From the NCBI GenBank assembly GCA_012523355.1, contig JAAYIR010000040.1:1-44494 (forward strand): a DNA stretch of 44,494 nt, read 5' to 3'. Each line of letters begins with the position of its first letter. The first letter of the stretch is position 1. Origin of the DNA: a candidate division WS1 bacterium. Lineage in GTDB: Bacteria > Armatimonadota > Zipacnadia > Zipacnadales > Zipacnadaceae. A model generated the notes under the pieces. The model ran no database searches. It was not told the origin of the DNA and saw only the letters and a list, made by a program, of their open reading frames with translations. Shown here one piece after another: positions 26,100 through 34,086 of this stretch. The position numbers and the translations under genes were made by a program.

Positions 26100-27437
26100 T
26101 TAAGCATGCAGTGCTGCATCCAGTTCCAGGAAGGCCGCCACCAGTTCTCCATGGGCGTCGGCGAAGGGGGTAGTGCCCAGCAGCAGTGGCACCATCTCCG
26201 CCGCGTACCCGCCTCGCGCAGCGCAGGTGCGGTCGGTAGCGTACCCCCGCCAGTCGTTGGTCATGGCTAGCACCAGAGGAATCGGGGCCTGCGCCGCGGC
26301 CTGAGTGTCGTTCTTGATGGCCTGGAAGGTCTCAAAAGGACCGGCCAGCAGTTCGAGCGGCCCCAGGCGGAAGCCTTGCACCTCGGTGGGCGGCTCCAGC
26401 GGCAGACCCCCCTGGATTTTCTCCCGCACCTGCCGCCAGCCTTGCGCAAACGCAGTTGTCGCCCGCACCGTTCCGTCCTCGTCGCTGGCTCCCGGCGCCT
26501 TGATGATCGCCTCCTGCTCGGCTACCTTCGCCTCTACCTCCTCCAGGCTCATGGGCCGCCGCGTAAAGGTCTTCTCCATTCGCTGGCAGCTCACCGTGTC
26601 CACGTCCAGTGGCTGAGCTTGCTCCAGGCCGGGACGCACGGCGTTGGCGTAGCGCGCGGCCAGGACGTCCAGCGCCAGGAGGGCCTCCTTCTCCGGTTTG
26701 TGGACCACGCAGGAGTTGACGTCTCCCTCGGCGCCTTGCAGGAACAGCCCCACGCTGCCCGGGTGCTCGCGCTCCAGCATGCCGGTGGCCACACCGCACC
26801 AGTCACCGTGCAGGTAGCGGGTAGTGGCGGAGCAGACCACGGGATGGCAGCCGTAGTAGGTCAGGAAGCCTGCCAGCTCCCCCTCCCGGTGGACGGTCAA
26901 GACGTGGCAGGTGGTATCGGTCAGCTCCGGCTTGGCCGGGCACCACTCCTCGCACAGGCACTCCTCCAGCGGTGGCGCGTCCTTGTCATACTCCCGGTTG
27001 ACCGCGATCCCCACGCACGGCACCTCGGCGTGGGACAGCGTGGCCGGGGCCAGATTCTTCACCGCCTCAATGCACGCCGTGGCGATCCTCCGCGGCAGGG
27101 TTTCCAGATAGGGAGGATCGGGGGTGCCCATCATGTTCAGACCCGCCAGCGTAGCCGGGCCGCTGTGGGTATGAGTACAGTGGACCATGATTGCCTCGGG
27201 CGGCAGACCGGTGGCCTCGCCGACCAGGCGGCGCACCTCGGTGGTACTCGAAAGCTCGACTCCGATCAGGTCATTGCTGACCACGACCACCGTCGTGCCG
27301 TCCTGCTCCACGGCCAGGGCGCGGGCATAGAGCGCGTCCCGCACTCCGACGGCATAACGATTGAGGAAGAAACCAAAGCCACACAACTCCACGCCGATCC
27401 GTGGCGTAATATCCACCTTGCCAAATCCGATGCGCAT
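26100..27437 (-). CDS. Neutral/alkaline ceramidase-like protein, first copy
   Basis: A 445-residue protein resembling the N-terminal catalytic part of neutral ceramidases, zinc amidases that release a fatty acid from ceramide. The family start FGKVDITPRIGVELCGFG, metal motif HCTHTHSGPATLAG near residue 87, YYGCHPVVCSA and GAEGDVNSCV are present. There is no signal peptide and no C-terminal Ig-like ceramidase domain, so a cytosolic amidase or esterase on a sugar conjugate is more likely than a true ceramidase; that is inference. GGAGGT lies 6 bases before the ATG. The leader (27438-27591) is AT-rich for this region. Confidence 0.8.
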   Translation of the reverse strand: MRIGFGKVDITPRIGVELCGFGFFLNRYAVGVRDALYARALAVEQDGTTVVVVSNDLIGVELSSTTEVRRLVGEATGLPPEAIMVHCTHTHSGPATLAGLNMMGTPDPPYLETLPRRIATACIEAVKNLAPATLSHAEVPCVGIAVNREYDKDAPPLEECLCEEWCPAKPELTDTTCHVLTVHREGELAGFLTYYGCHPVVCSATTRYLHGDWCGVATGMLEREHPGSVGLFLQGAEGDVNSCVVHKPEKEALLALDVLAARYANAVRPGLEQAQPLDVDTVSCQRMEKTFTRRPMSLEEVEAKVAEQEAIIKAPGASDEDGTVRATTAFAQGWRQVREKIQGGLPLEPPTEVQGFRLGPLELLAGPFETFQAIKNDTQAAAQAPIPLVLAMTNDWRGYATDRTCAARGGYAAEMVPLLLGTTPFADAHGELVAAFLELDAALHA

Positions 27438-27509
27438 AGCAATACCTCCACGCCTCGTTATGTAACTCTTCCGACAGGAGCGTCATTGGACCTCTACGGG
27501 AGGCCCGTT

Positions 27510-27525
27510 TTGTTGTATACCTCAA
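27510..27525. promoter_or_regulatory. Imperfect palindrome upstream of the ceramidase-like operon
   Basis: TTGTTGTATACCTCAA is centred on GTATAC, with TTG/CAA arms (12 of 16 positions symmetrical). It lies about 73 bases upstream of the ceramidase-like start, in an AT-rich stretch where TTGTTG recurs at 27532, 27586, 27599 and 27609. It resembles an operator of a LacI- or GntR-type regulator, but no such gene is nearby. Confidence 0.25.
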
Positions 27526-27591
27526 CCTGCTTTGTTGATTACTTCGTGTTCGGAGGGCCTGTTCTTGTCGCTTTTTCAGATACTATTGTTG

Positions 27592-29239
27592 TCAATTATT
27601 GTTGACTATTGTTGATGAAGGAGGCCGACCCGGATACCAGCGGGCGGCCCGAGTCTTGCCGCGGGAGTGAATGAGACCGTCCCGTTTCATCTCCTGCAGC
27701 AGATCACGGATCAACGTAGAGTCGGCCGAGGTTAGCACTTGCCGCAACTCGCTCGCCGGAGCGCCTTTCGTGCCTCGGAACCGGATGTGCTTCAGTAGCA
27801 GGGTCTTATTCTCTTCGCGGTTCAACCCTCGCTTACGAGTGTACTCGCCTTGCTTACCGGCGAGCTGGTAATAGTGTTGTGAGAAAATGTAGCGCGCGCG
27901 GCTCCTGCGCTCCAGTATACCGTTGCTAAGAAGGCGGGGGATGCGTTCCTGCAACTCAGGTGAAACTCTCTGGTCCCGGTGAACGAGATCAAGAACCAAC
28001 AGATCCTCGGTTGAGAACGTGAATTGCTTCTCTTTCCCCACCTGCTCCAGGAAACGCAGCAAGCTGACATCCTGGATCTCGCCGCGTAGCTTGAGATGCA
28101 CCTCATACGCGTCGGTCCCAAAAAAATCAGGGCGAGGCTTGCCCTCCCTGATGCATGTGTCAAACATCAGATCGACACCTTGCCCCGACCTCTCAACCAG
28201 TCCGCACTTGTTCAGTACCTCGGACAGAAGCCGATTGCGGGGAGATTGTCTCCAGAGAATGTTCTCGGCCGTAATGCCCGCGGGGAACCCTCCTGGGCTG
28301 ACAATCTCCAGTATCTGGGGGGACTGCCGCACGAAGATGGAGTTGGGTGAGCGGTATGCCCGGTGAGACACCGCATTGAGAATCCCCTCGCGCACGACCT
28401 TCTCGCTGAAGCTTGGAATGTCGGTCACGAAGAAGCCCGCCTGGAGATGATGCACTTCATTCCGGCTGTTGATCGCTTCCCATAGGCGGTCCTGGTAGAG
28501 TAGGAACCCCTCACGGAACTCCAGCCGCTGCTGGAAACGAACATTGGACTCTGCTTGACGATACTCGAAAACAAGCTCCGCCTGCGGTATGCACCGTCGA
28601 ACGGCGTCCGGCGTTCCCAGCAAGAGGAGGGCAGCATTGGTCACACGGCCCTCCGTGAGCAGCCCTAAGTCAGCGAGAAGCTGCGCGTCGCTGAGGTCAG
28701 CGGCCCGCTCATTCTGTGCTTTTCTCCTCCAGGCCGCCCGCAGGATCTGTACGCCTCGTTCGGCGAGGTCTGAGCTGTCGGCATGTCGGCACAGTTCCGC
28801 CGAAAAGTCCGGCGCGTCCTCCTGGAAGACTCTACTGAGTTCTTCGGAGGTCATCGGCATGAGGCTCCCGCCTACCCGACGCCAAGCGGCACCTTTGAAC
28901 ATGACGGCCTTGCCAAGGGGTCGGTTCGAGACGTGCATGATAAGGACGCGACCGTCTGGATGCTTGAGCTCCTCAACCTCGACTAGAGGACCAAATTCCG
29001 ACCTGAGGTATATCTTCAGGTTATCGAGGTGGGCAAATGCCCGGGATCCGATGACCGTTCGGGGGGGGTGCATCAGTGACGCCAAGGACCAGTTTCCCTC
29101 CGCCCTCATTGGCAAAGGCGGAGCAGTACTTTGCGACTTCCTCCTTGCTATACTGATGCTTTGCCTCCTTGAACTCGAGGTGCTCGTGCTCGGTGGGCGT
29201 CTGCATCCACTCTTCCAGTTCTTCGATGGTTGTGGTCAT
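27592..29239 (-). CDS. Schlafen/AlbA_2-type ATP-binding regulator, split by a frameshift
   Basis: Two overlapping frames form one gene of about 548 codons. The N-terminal frame starts at ATG 29239 (AGGAA upstream) with the AlbA_2 domain (EHEHLEFKEAKHQYSKEEV, ANEGGGKLVLGVTD) and stops at 29021. The other frame continues with RTVIGSRAFAHLDNL and runs to 27592. The switch lies in a run of eight C on the coding strand (29061-29068); seven would restore one frame. Later parts resemble the HATPase_c_4 module (REGILNAVSHRAYRSPNS, VERSGQGVDLMFD) and C-terminal winged-helix segments. Such proteins are regulators or defence-related. GC is lower than in neighbours (about 57% in one sampled 60-base line) and the gene interrupts a metabolic operon, suggesting acquisition. 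It may be a pseudogene, phase-variable, or a sequencing error. Confidence 0.8.
29061..29068 (-). other. C8 homopolymer at the frameshift point
   Basis: Eight consecutive G on the plus strand (C on the coding strand) within the AlbA_2 domain. With eight, the reading frame stops at 29021; with seven, GVTDAPPRTVIGSRAFAHL reads on into the long C-terminal frame. Confidence 0.85.
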
Positions 29240-29289
29240 GCTTGACGTTCCTCGGCGTGATAGGCTATTGGGCCGTGCCCTGCTGGAAC

Positions 29290-30705
29290 CTAGCCCCTCA
29301 CGCCCGGGAACATTTCCTTCAACAACTCCGTACTCCGTTCCACAATCATATCCAGCGCTTCGGGGGCCAACTTCGACCAATAGGAGAGAGTTCCTTCATG
29401 CCCGCCGCGGGAGATTGCCTCCCGCGTGGGGATATAGCCCACGTACTGCGAGGTGCAGTGGGCCACGTAGGTCGGGTAGGTCGGCGAGGCGATCTTGAGG
29501 GCCAGTTGTCCCTCGGAAAAGGGCTCTCCCGGAAGACCCACCAGCGCCGTGTCGCCCACACGGAAGGCCTGAATCTCGTAAAGTAGTTCCGGGGAGCGTT
29601 TCCGGGCCAGCTCCACGCTCCACAGCGAGGCCGCGCGGAACCATTCCCAGTCGGCCACTAGCGGCTCCTGCGAAGACCATACAGGCTGAGGATGCTCCTC
29701 CATCGTCTTCTGCACGGACTCGCGCGTTTCCGGGGGCATTTCCCGCAGTGGAATCGGCAGGTGTGTGAGCCGATGATCCAGCTGGGCCCCGTCGCTGAAG
29801 TTCAGCGTCGTCACCGTCTTCTCAGTAGTCTCCGCCAGCGCGCGGCCCATGACGCGGTGATCGGACCTCACGTCAGGTTGCAGCCACTGCCACGGGTTGA
29901 GGTTGCCACAGGAGCCGTTGAGCACCAGCCCCACGCACTGCGGGCCGAAACGTTCCTGTACGCCTTGCGCCCAGGTCCCCGGCCAGTCCGCGGAGATGAC
30001 GGGCCAGGGGAAGAGGCTGACGGGGTGGCAGGAGAAATGCAGGAGCATCGCCACCATTTGGAGCTTCGAGTTACGCAGACAAACCACCCCTACTTCGGGG
30101 TCCGTCGGTCCCTCGGCGTAGCGCACCCCCGGAGGCCCCAGGGGATATTGTATACTTGAGTAGGAGCCCAACATGCTCACGGAGCCGTCCCGCATCACCG
30201 CCCGCCGGTTGAAAGCCAGACCGTCTCGCAGGGCGCTTCCCGCGGCCACCTGCACCGGCTCCAGCGCGTCCAGTGCCTGCTCCAGGGCTTGGGTCGCACG
30301 CTCGATGGCAAACTCCGCGTAGGCCTCCTGCCCCCCGTGGACCCACTCCAGCTCCGCGGGCAGGGCCGGGAAGTCCGGGTCGAGCATAAAGTGCCCCACT
30401 CCCGGCGCCGTATGGGTCTGGATGGCATGCACCATTACTGCCGTGGGGTCCAGGCCCAGCTTTCGGGCACCCTCCCGCAGACGCGCGCTCCACTCCTCGG
30501 TGATGATGGTGATATCTAGCGAGACCAGGGCTATCCGCTGTCCCTCGCTTTCCAGAACCACTGCTTTGGCATACAGCGGATCGAGCACGACTTCGGCGGG
30601 GCGGAAGCTGCAGACCGCTCCGGCCACGTGAGTCCCCGCCGGCGGGGTGATCTCCACCTGGGCAGCCCCGGCCAACAAGGGTCCGGATTCACCACTTGGT
30701 TTCAT
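29290..30705 (-). CDS. Neutral/alkaline ceramidase-like protein, second copy
   Basis: A 471-residue paralogue of the proteins at 26100 and 39662. It has the family start AAQVEITPPAGTHVAGAV, HAIQTHTAPGVGHFML in place of the usual HTHSGP block, LHFSCHPVSLFPWPV, and NGSCGNLNPWQ. Near the C-terminus, GDTALVGLPGEPFSEGQLAL matches the equivalent block in the third copy (GNTALVGIPCEVFTELGQL). No signal peptide. GAGGAGG precedes the ATG by 5 bases, and the gene follows the DegT aminotransferase by 14 bases, so the two are co-transcribed. Its partner suggests an amino-sugar or aminated substrate; this is inference. Confidence 0.8.
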   Translation of the reverse strand: MKPSGESGPLLAGAAQVEITPPAGTHVAGAVCSFRPAEVVLDPLYAKAVVLESEGQRIALVSLDITIITEEWSARLREGARKLGLDPTAVMVHAIQTHTAPGVGHFMLDPDFPALPAELEWVHGGQEAYAEFAIERATQALEQALDALEPVQVAAGSALRDGLAFNRRAVMRDGSVSMLGSYSSIQYPLGPPGVRYAEGPTDPEVGVVCLRNSKLQMVAMLLHFSCHPVSLFPWPVISADWPGTWAQGVQERFGPQCVGLVLNGSCGNLNPWQWLQPDVRSDHRVMGRALAETTEKTVTTLNFSDGAQLDHRLTHLPIPLREMPPETRESVQKTMEEHPQPVWSSQEPLVADWEWFRAASLWSVELARKRSPELLYEIQAFRVGDTALVGLPGEPFSEGQLALKIASPTYPTYVAHCTSQYVGYIPTREAISRGGHEGTLSYWSKLAPEALDMIVERSTELLKEMFPGVRG

Positions 30706-30719
30706 GTCTGCCTCCTCTA

Positions 30720-31970
30720 TCAGGCCTCCTGCGTGGCGAAATGCGTCTTTACCTGCTCCAGCTTTCCGTTCACCTTATCCACAGCCGCTACGAGCTGATC
30801 AATGTAGTCTTCCTCCCCCAGCAGGTGCTGATGCATCAGCACCACCCCCTCGCTGCCGGTCACTCGTGCAGTCACCGGCAGTTCGAGTTCTGCGTAGTTC
30901 TGGATCTCCGCCGGGTCGCGGGAGGGCACCGGGCTGGTATTGTCATATAGATTCAACAAACCGTGCCGGTGCACCGGGGGATACGTGCCCCCCAGATGAC
31001 AACCCTCCGAGCCCAGGGCCGCCAGATATTGTTCTCGGGTTAGTCCTCCCGCCTGGGCCTCGTCGAAGTGCAGGGTCAACGCATAATAGGACTGGCGCGT
31101 CACCCGCGGATCGCGCCGCGCCACGCGCAGCGGTCCGCCGATACGCTCCAGGCCAGCGACAAGCTGTGCCGCCCGCTCCTCCCGAATCCGCAGGTGTTCC
31201 GGCAGACGCAGGAGCCCGCCGCGCAGCAGAACCGCCTGCATCTCCGTGATGCGGTAGTTGTGCCCGTAGTGATTCCCCGGCGTCCCTTTCGGAGACCACC
31301 CCACCTGCTTGAGACAGTAGATGATTTCATAGATCTCTTCGCTGTTGGTGGTGATAGCGCCCCCCTCGCCGGAGGTCAAGACCTTACTCTGCTGCATGCT
31401 GAAGCTGCCCACATCGCCCAGCGCTCCCGCGCCGACGTTGCGCCAGCGGCTGCCGTGTTGGTGGGCGGCGTCCTCCACGACCTTGAGGTTATGCTTGCGC
31501 GCCAGTTCCCCCAGCGCGTCCATGTCGGACATGCACCCATACAGATGCACGGGAATGAGGGCCTTGGTCCGGGGGGTTAACGCTTTCTCCGCCGCCGCCG
31601 GATCGAGGCAGTAGGTTTCGGGGTCAATATCCGCCAGCACCACATTAGCGCCAATGTCCAGCGCTGCCTGCATGGTGGCGGTCCAGGTCAGGCCCGGGAC
31701 GATGACCTCGTCGCCGGGCTGGATGCCCACGGCCTGGAGCGCGCACTGAATGGTCACCGTGCCATTCGAGAGGCATGCGCAATGCTTGGTGCCGATGAAG
31801 CTGGCGAACTCGCTACAGAAGGCCTGCTCGTGGGGGCCTACCCAGCTCCATTTACCGCTGCGCACCACGGCCTCCATCCACGCGACTTCCAGGTCCCCGG
31901 CGATCGGCCAAGCCGGCGCTCTCAGGTCCACCACAGGTTTCCCACCCAGTAAGGCCAGAGTTTCAGTCAT
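30720..31970 (-). CDS. DegT/DnrJ/EryC1/StrS-family aminotransferase
   Basis: PLP-dependent sugar aminotransferase fold, 416 residues. Seen: LSNGTVTIQCALQAVGI, GDEVIVPGLTWTATM, VEDAAHQHGS, and the PLP lysine in SMQQSKVLTSGEGGAI (Lys at about 196), followed by YGHNYRITEMQA. Family members form amino sugars, AHBA or act on scyllo-inosose; the N-terminal LALLGGKPV is typical of the AHBA/StrS branch. AGGAG lies 8 bases before the ATG. It is the first gene of the leftward operon and is divergent from the AraC gene, which may control it. Substrate is unknown. Confidence 0.9.
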   Translation of the reverse strand: MTETLALLGGKPVVDLRAPAWPIAGDLEVAWMEAVVRSGKWSWVGPHEQAFCSEFASFIGTKHCACLSNGTVTIQCALQAVGIQPGDEVIVPGLTWTATMQAALDIGANVVLADIDPETYCLDPAAAEKALTPRTKALIPVHLYGCMSDMDALGELARKHNLKVVEDAAHQHGSRWRNVGAGALGDVGSFSMQQSKVLTSGEGGAITTNSEEIYEIIYCLKQVGWSPKGTPGNHYGHNYRITEMQAVLLRGGLLRLPEHLRIREERAAQLVAGLERIGGPLRVARRDPRVTRQSYYALTLHFDEAQAGGLTREQYLAALGSEGCHLGGTYPPVHRHGLLNLYDNTSPVPSRDPAEIQNYAELELPVTARVTGSEGVVLMHQHLLGEEDYIDQLVAAVDKVNGKLEQVKTHFATQEA

Positions 31971-32074
31971 GATAGGTTCTCCTCGCGTTCAGGGTAGCCT
32001 GGGCCCAAGCTCAACCCCAGCTCCAGTCATTATCTTGCAGAACCGGTGCGCACAGGGCCGAACACTCCCAGGCA

Positions 32075-32094
32075 TGATATAATGGATTCTATCA
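32075..32094 (+). promoter_or_regulatory. Extended -10 promoter with overlapping inverted repeat
   Basis: TGA-TATAAT (32075-32083) is a consensus -10 with the TGN extension; no good -35 lies upstream. TGATA and TATCA (32090-32094) form an inverted repeat across it, so a regulator could occlude the promoter. It lies about 80 bases upstream of the AraC gene, in the divergent region facing the aminotransferase operon. Confidence 0.45.
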
Positions 32095-32164
32095 GCGCTC
32101 TGTGCCGGGTGGAATGGCGAAGCTTGCAGTTTTGTATGTCTGTTCTTGCACGGAGGCGGGCCCC

Positions 32165-33013
32165 ATGAGCAAGTCTCAGATCAACCGTCGTTACGTCGTC
32201 GAGGCCGGCGATCCTCTGCACCCGCTGTTGACCTCTCTGAGTGTCGGGTTTGACCCGGTGGAGCCCGGCGGGGTGGCGCGAAGCCCGGAGCCGTGTCTGG
32301 ACACCCTCGCCTTCTCCGGCACTACCGCCGGGAAGGCGCTTCTGCGTGGTGACGGCTGCGAGGCCTGGCATGGCACACGTTCGCTGATGGTGATGTTCCC
32401 GCACTCGCGCTTCCGCGAATTGGCCGGCGACGAGCCCTGGGAGAGTCACTACCTGGTATTGTGGGGACCCTTGGCCGAAAACTGGGTGCGTGCGGCGAAT
32501 TCTTCTCTCCCGGCCACCGCCCTCACGCCCGTGCCCGGCACGGTGCTTGACAGTCTGGAAAAGGCTTGTCGGCTGGTGGTGGAGCAACCAGCCGGCTGGC
32601 AGTGGCCCTTCCTGCGACATCTGACGACCGTCCTGGACTACGCTCATGAGCAGCTTTCGGCCCGGGTCGGAGGTCAGCTCAGCCTGGCAGCTCAAGCACA
32701 GGCTCTGATGGCCCGCCACCTCTCCGCGCCCCTGTCCCTGGCGGAACTCGCCCGTCGCCTCAACGTCAGCCCCTCCACTCTCTCTCACCGCTTCCGGGAG
32801 CAGACCGGCCTCTCCCCGGGACTGGCCCAGCGGCAGACGCGGATTGCCGCAGCCCGGCAATTGCTGGCCAACGGGGGTAGCGTGGCTGAGACCAGCCAGC
32901 AGTTAGGCTTTGCCAACCAGTTTCACTTCTCGCGCCTGTTCCGGCAGGTGGAGGGCTTGCCCCCGGCCGAGTTTGCTCGCGCCGCGGCGCGGGAGCCGCT
33001 GCGCAAGTACTAG
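32165..33013 (+). CDS. AraC-family transcriptional regulator
   Basis: A 282-residue DNA-binding regulator. Residues 1 to about 170 form an effector domain without a family I recognise by eye; the C-terminal 100 residues hold the two AraC helix-turn-helix motifs (LSLAELARRLNVSPSTLSHR; SVAETSQQLGFANQFHFSRL, ending in FRQVEGLPPAEF). The ATG at 32165 has GGAGG 8 bases upstream; an earlier in-frame ATG at 32102 lacks one. It is transcribed away from the aminotransferase-ceramidase operon, the usual place for a local activator responding to the pathway sugar. Confidence 0.92.
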   Translation: MSKSQINRRYVVEAGDPLHPLLTSLSVGFDPVEPGGVARSPEPCLDTLAFSGTTAGKALLRGDGCEAWHGTRSLMVMFPHSRFRELAGDEPWESHYLVLWGPLAENWVRAANSSLPATALTPVPGTVLDSLEKACRLVVEQPAGWQWPFLRHLTTVLDYAHEQLSARVGGQLSLAAQAQALMARHLSAPLSLAELARRLNVSPSTLSHRFREQTGLSPGLAQRQTRIAAARQLLANGGSVAETSQQLGFANQFHFSRLFRQVEGLPPAEFARAAAREPLRKY

Positions 33014-33024
33014 GCGGCGGGCGC

Positions 33025-33516
33025 TCACCACCTGTCGCGGTGCACCATGTCTTCCAGCGCGCGCTTGGGCGCTTGCGCCACCGCCTCCGCGGCCTGGCCG
33101 ATGGGCAGCAGGATCATCAGGCGCAGGTTCTCCGGTATGCCCAGCAGGCGTTTGTGCTCTGCCTCCTGGCGCAGCAGCGTGCCCTCGATCCACACCGAGG
33201 CATATCCCAGCGCGGTGATAGCGAGCAGCATGTTCGCGGTGGCGGCGGCGATATCCTCAAGCCACCAGCGCGACTTCTCTGGATCCGCGACCAGCGCCAC
33301 GGCCAGGGTGACGTCGCCGATGCAGGCCTGGGCGCGCGACAGCTCCCGGAGGGTGTCGGGATCACGGATGACCAGGAAGTCAAAGGGCTGGAAGTTCTGG
33401 CCAGAGGGCGCCCGGCGCCCGGCGTCGAGAATGCGCTGCAGGTCCGCCCCCGTCACCTCCACGGGTTTGAGCTTGCGCACCGAGGCGCGCTGGACAAGGG
33501 CATCGAAGAGCTCCAT
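33025..33516 (-). CDS. Nitroreductase family protein
   Basis: Small FMN-dependent oxidoreductase of 163 residues. Family features: VQRASVRKLKPVEVT with the FMN-contacting Arg-Ser-Val-Arg-like turn, LDAGRRAPSGQNFQPFDFLV, ANMLLAITALGYASVWIEG and IGQAAEAVAQAPKRALEDMV near the end. Likely cytosolic and dimeric; natural substrates of such proteins are rarely known. AAGGAGG precedes the ATG, 12 bases after the sixA stop, so the two are an operon. Its stop lies close to the AraC stop (convergent). Confidence 0.9.
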   Translation of the reverse strand: MELFDALVQRASVRKLKPVEVTGADLQRILDAGRRAPSGQNFQPFDFLVIRDPDTLRELSRAQACIGDVTLAVALVADPEKSRWWLEDIAAATANMLLAITALGYASVWIEGTLLRQEAEHKRLLGIPENLRLMILLPIGQAAEAVAQAPKRALEDMVHRDRW

Positions 33517-33528
33517 ATGCGTACCTCC

Positions 33529-33996
33529 TTAGTCCTGGAGCTTGGAGGGGACGACCCAGATAAGCTCCATTTCGTCTTCGGCGATCTCCGGGCCCTGGAC
33601 CAGGGCCAGGGCGGCCTTGCGCATCTCCACCGGCTCCACCGTCAACTCCGTGATGAGAGTGCTGAAGTCCGGCTCGTGCCCCACCAGCAAGACGCTCTCG
33701 GGGTCATGGTAGTCGGCGAGGAGGGCACGCAGGGAGCGGGGTGTGAGCTTGCCGCCGGAGAGGCGCGGGTCCTCCTCGATCTCGGCCCCCAGGGCCATGG
33801 CCACGGGTTCGGCGGTCTGTACCGCGCGCAGAAGAGGACTGCTGAGGACCAGCGCCACGCGCACCTTGCGCTTGCGGAGCCACTCGGCGGCGCGCTGGGC
33901 CTGCTCATGTCCCTTCAGCGTAAGCTCCCGGTCGGCGTCGGCCATGCCCGGCTCCTGCGCCTGGGCATCCGCGTGTCGTAGGAAGTAGAGGTTCAT
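33529..33996 (-). CDS. sixA: Phosphohistidine phosphatase SixA
   Basis: A 155-residue member of the histidine phosphatase (RHG) family. The catalytic MNLYFLRHADA starts at residue 1, ADADRELTLKGHEQAQ follows, LVLSSPLLRAVQTA carries the second Arg, and LLVGHEPDFSTLI has the conserved second His. Length and motifs match SixA, which removes phosphate from histidine in phosphorelay or PTS proteins. GGAGGG lies 8 bases before the ATG. It is the first gene of a pair with the nitroreductase gene. No histidine kinase or PTS gene is nearby. Confidence 0.9.
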   Translation of the reverse strand: MNLYFLRHADAQAQEPGMADADRELTLKGHEQAQRAAEWLRKRKVRVALVLSSPLLRAVQTAEPVAMALGAEIEEDPRLSGGKLTPRSLRALLADYHDPESVLLVGHEPDFSTLITELTVEPVEMRKAALALVQGPEIAEDEMELIWVVPSKLQD

Positions 33997-34086
33997 CTCT
34001 CGTCCCTCCTCTGGTTGGTGCCTTGCGTCTACCCTCCATCTGCACGGTCTGAGCCATGCGAGACCTGGCGCCCGCAGGCGCGAGGC

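Noticed and set aside
26376-27605. 409-codon plus-strand open frame opposite the ceramidase-like gene
   Set aside because: Antisense to a gene with clear motifs and a strong Shine-Dalgarno; product has no recognisable features.
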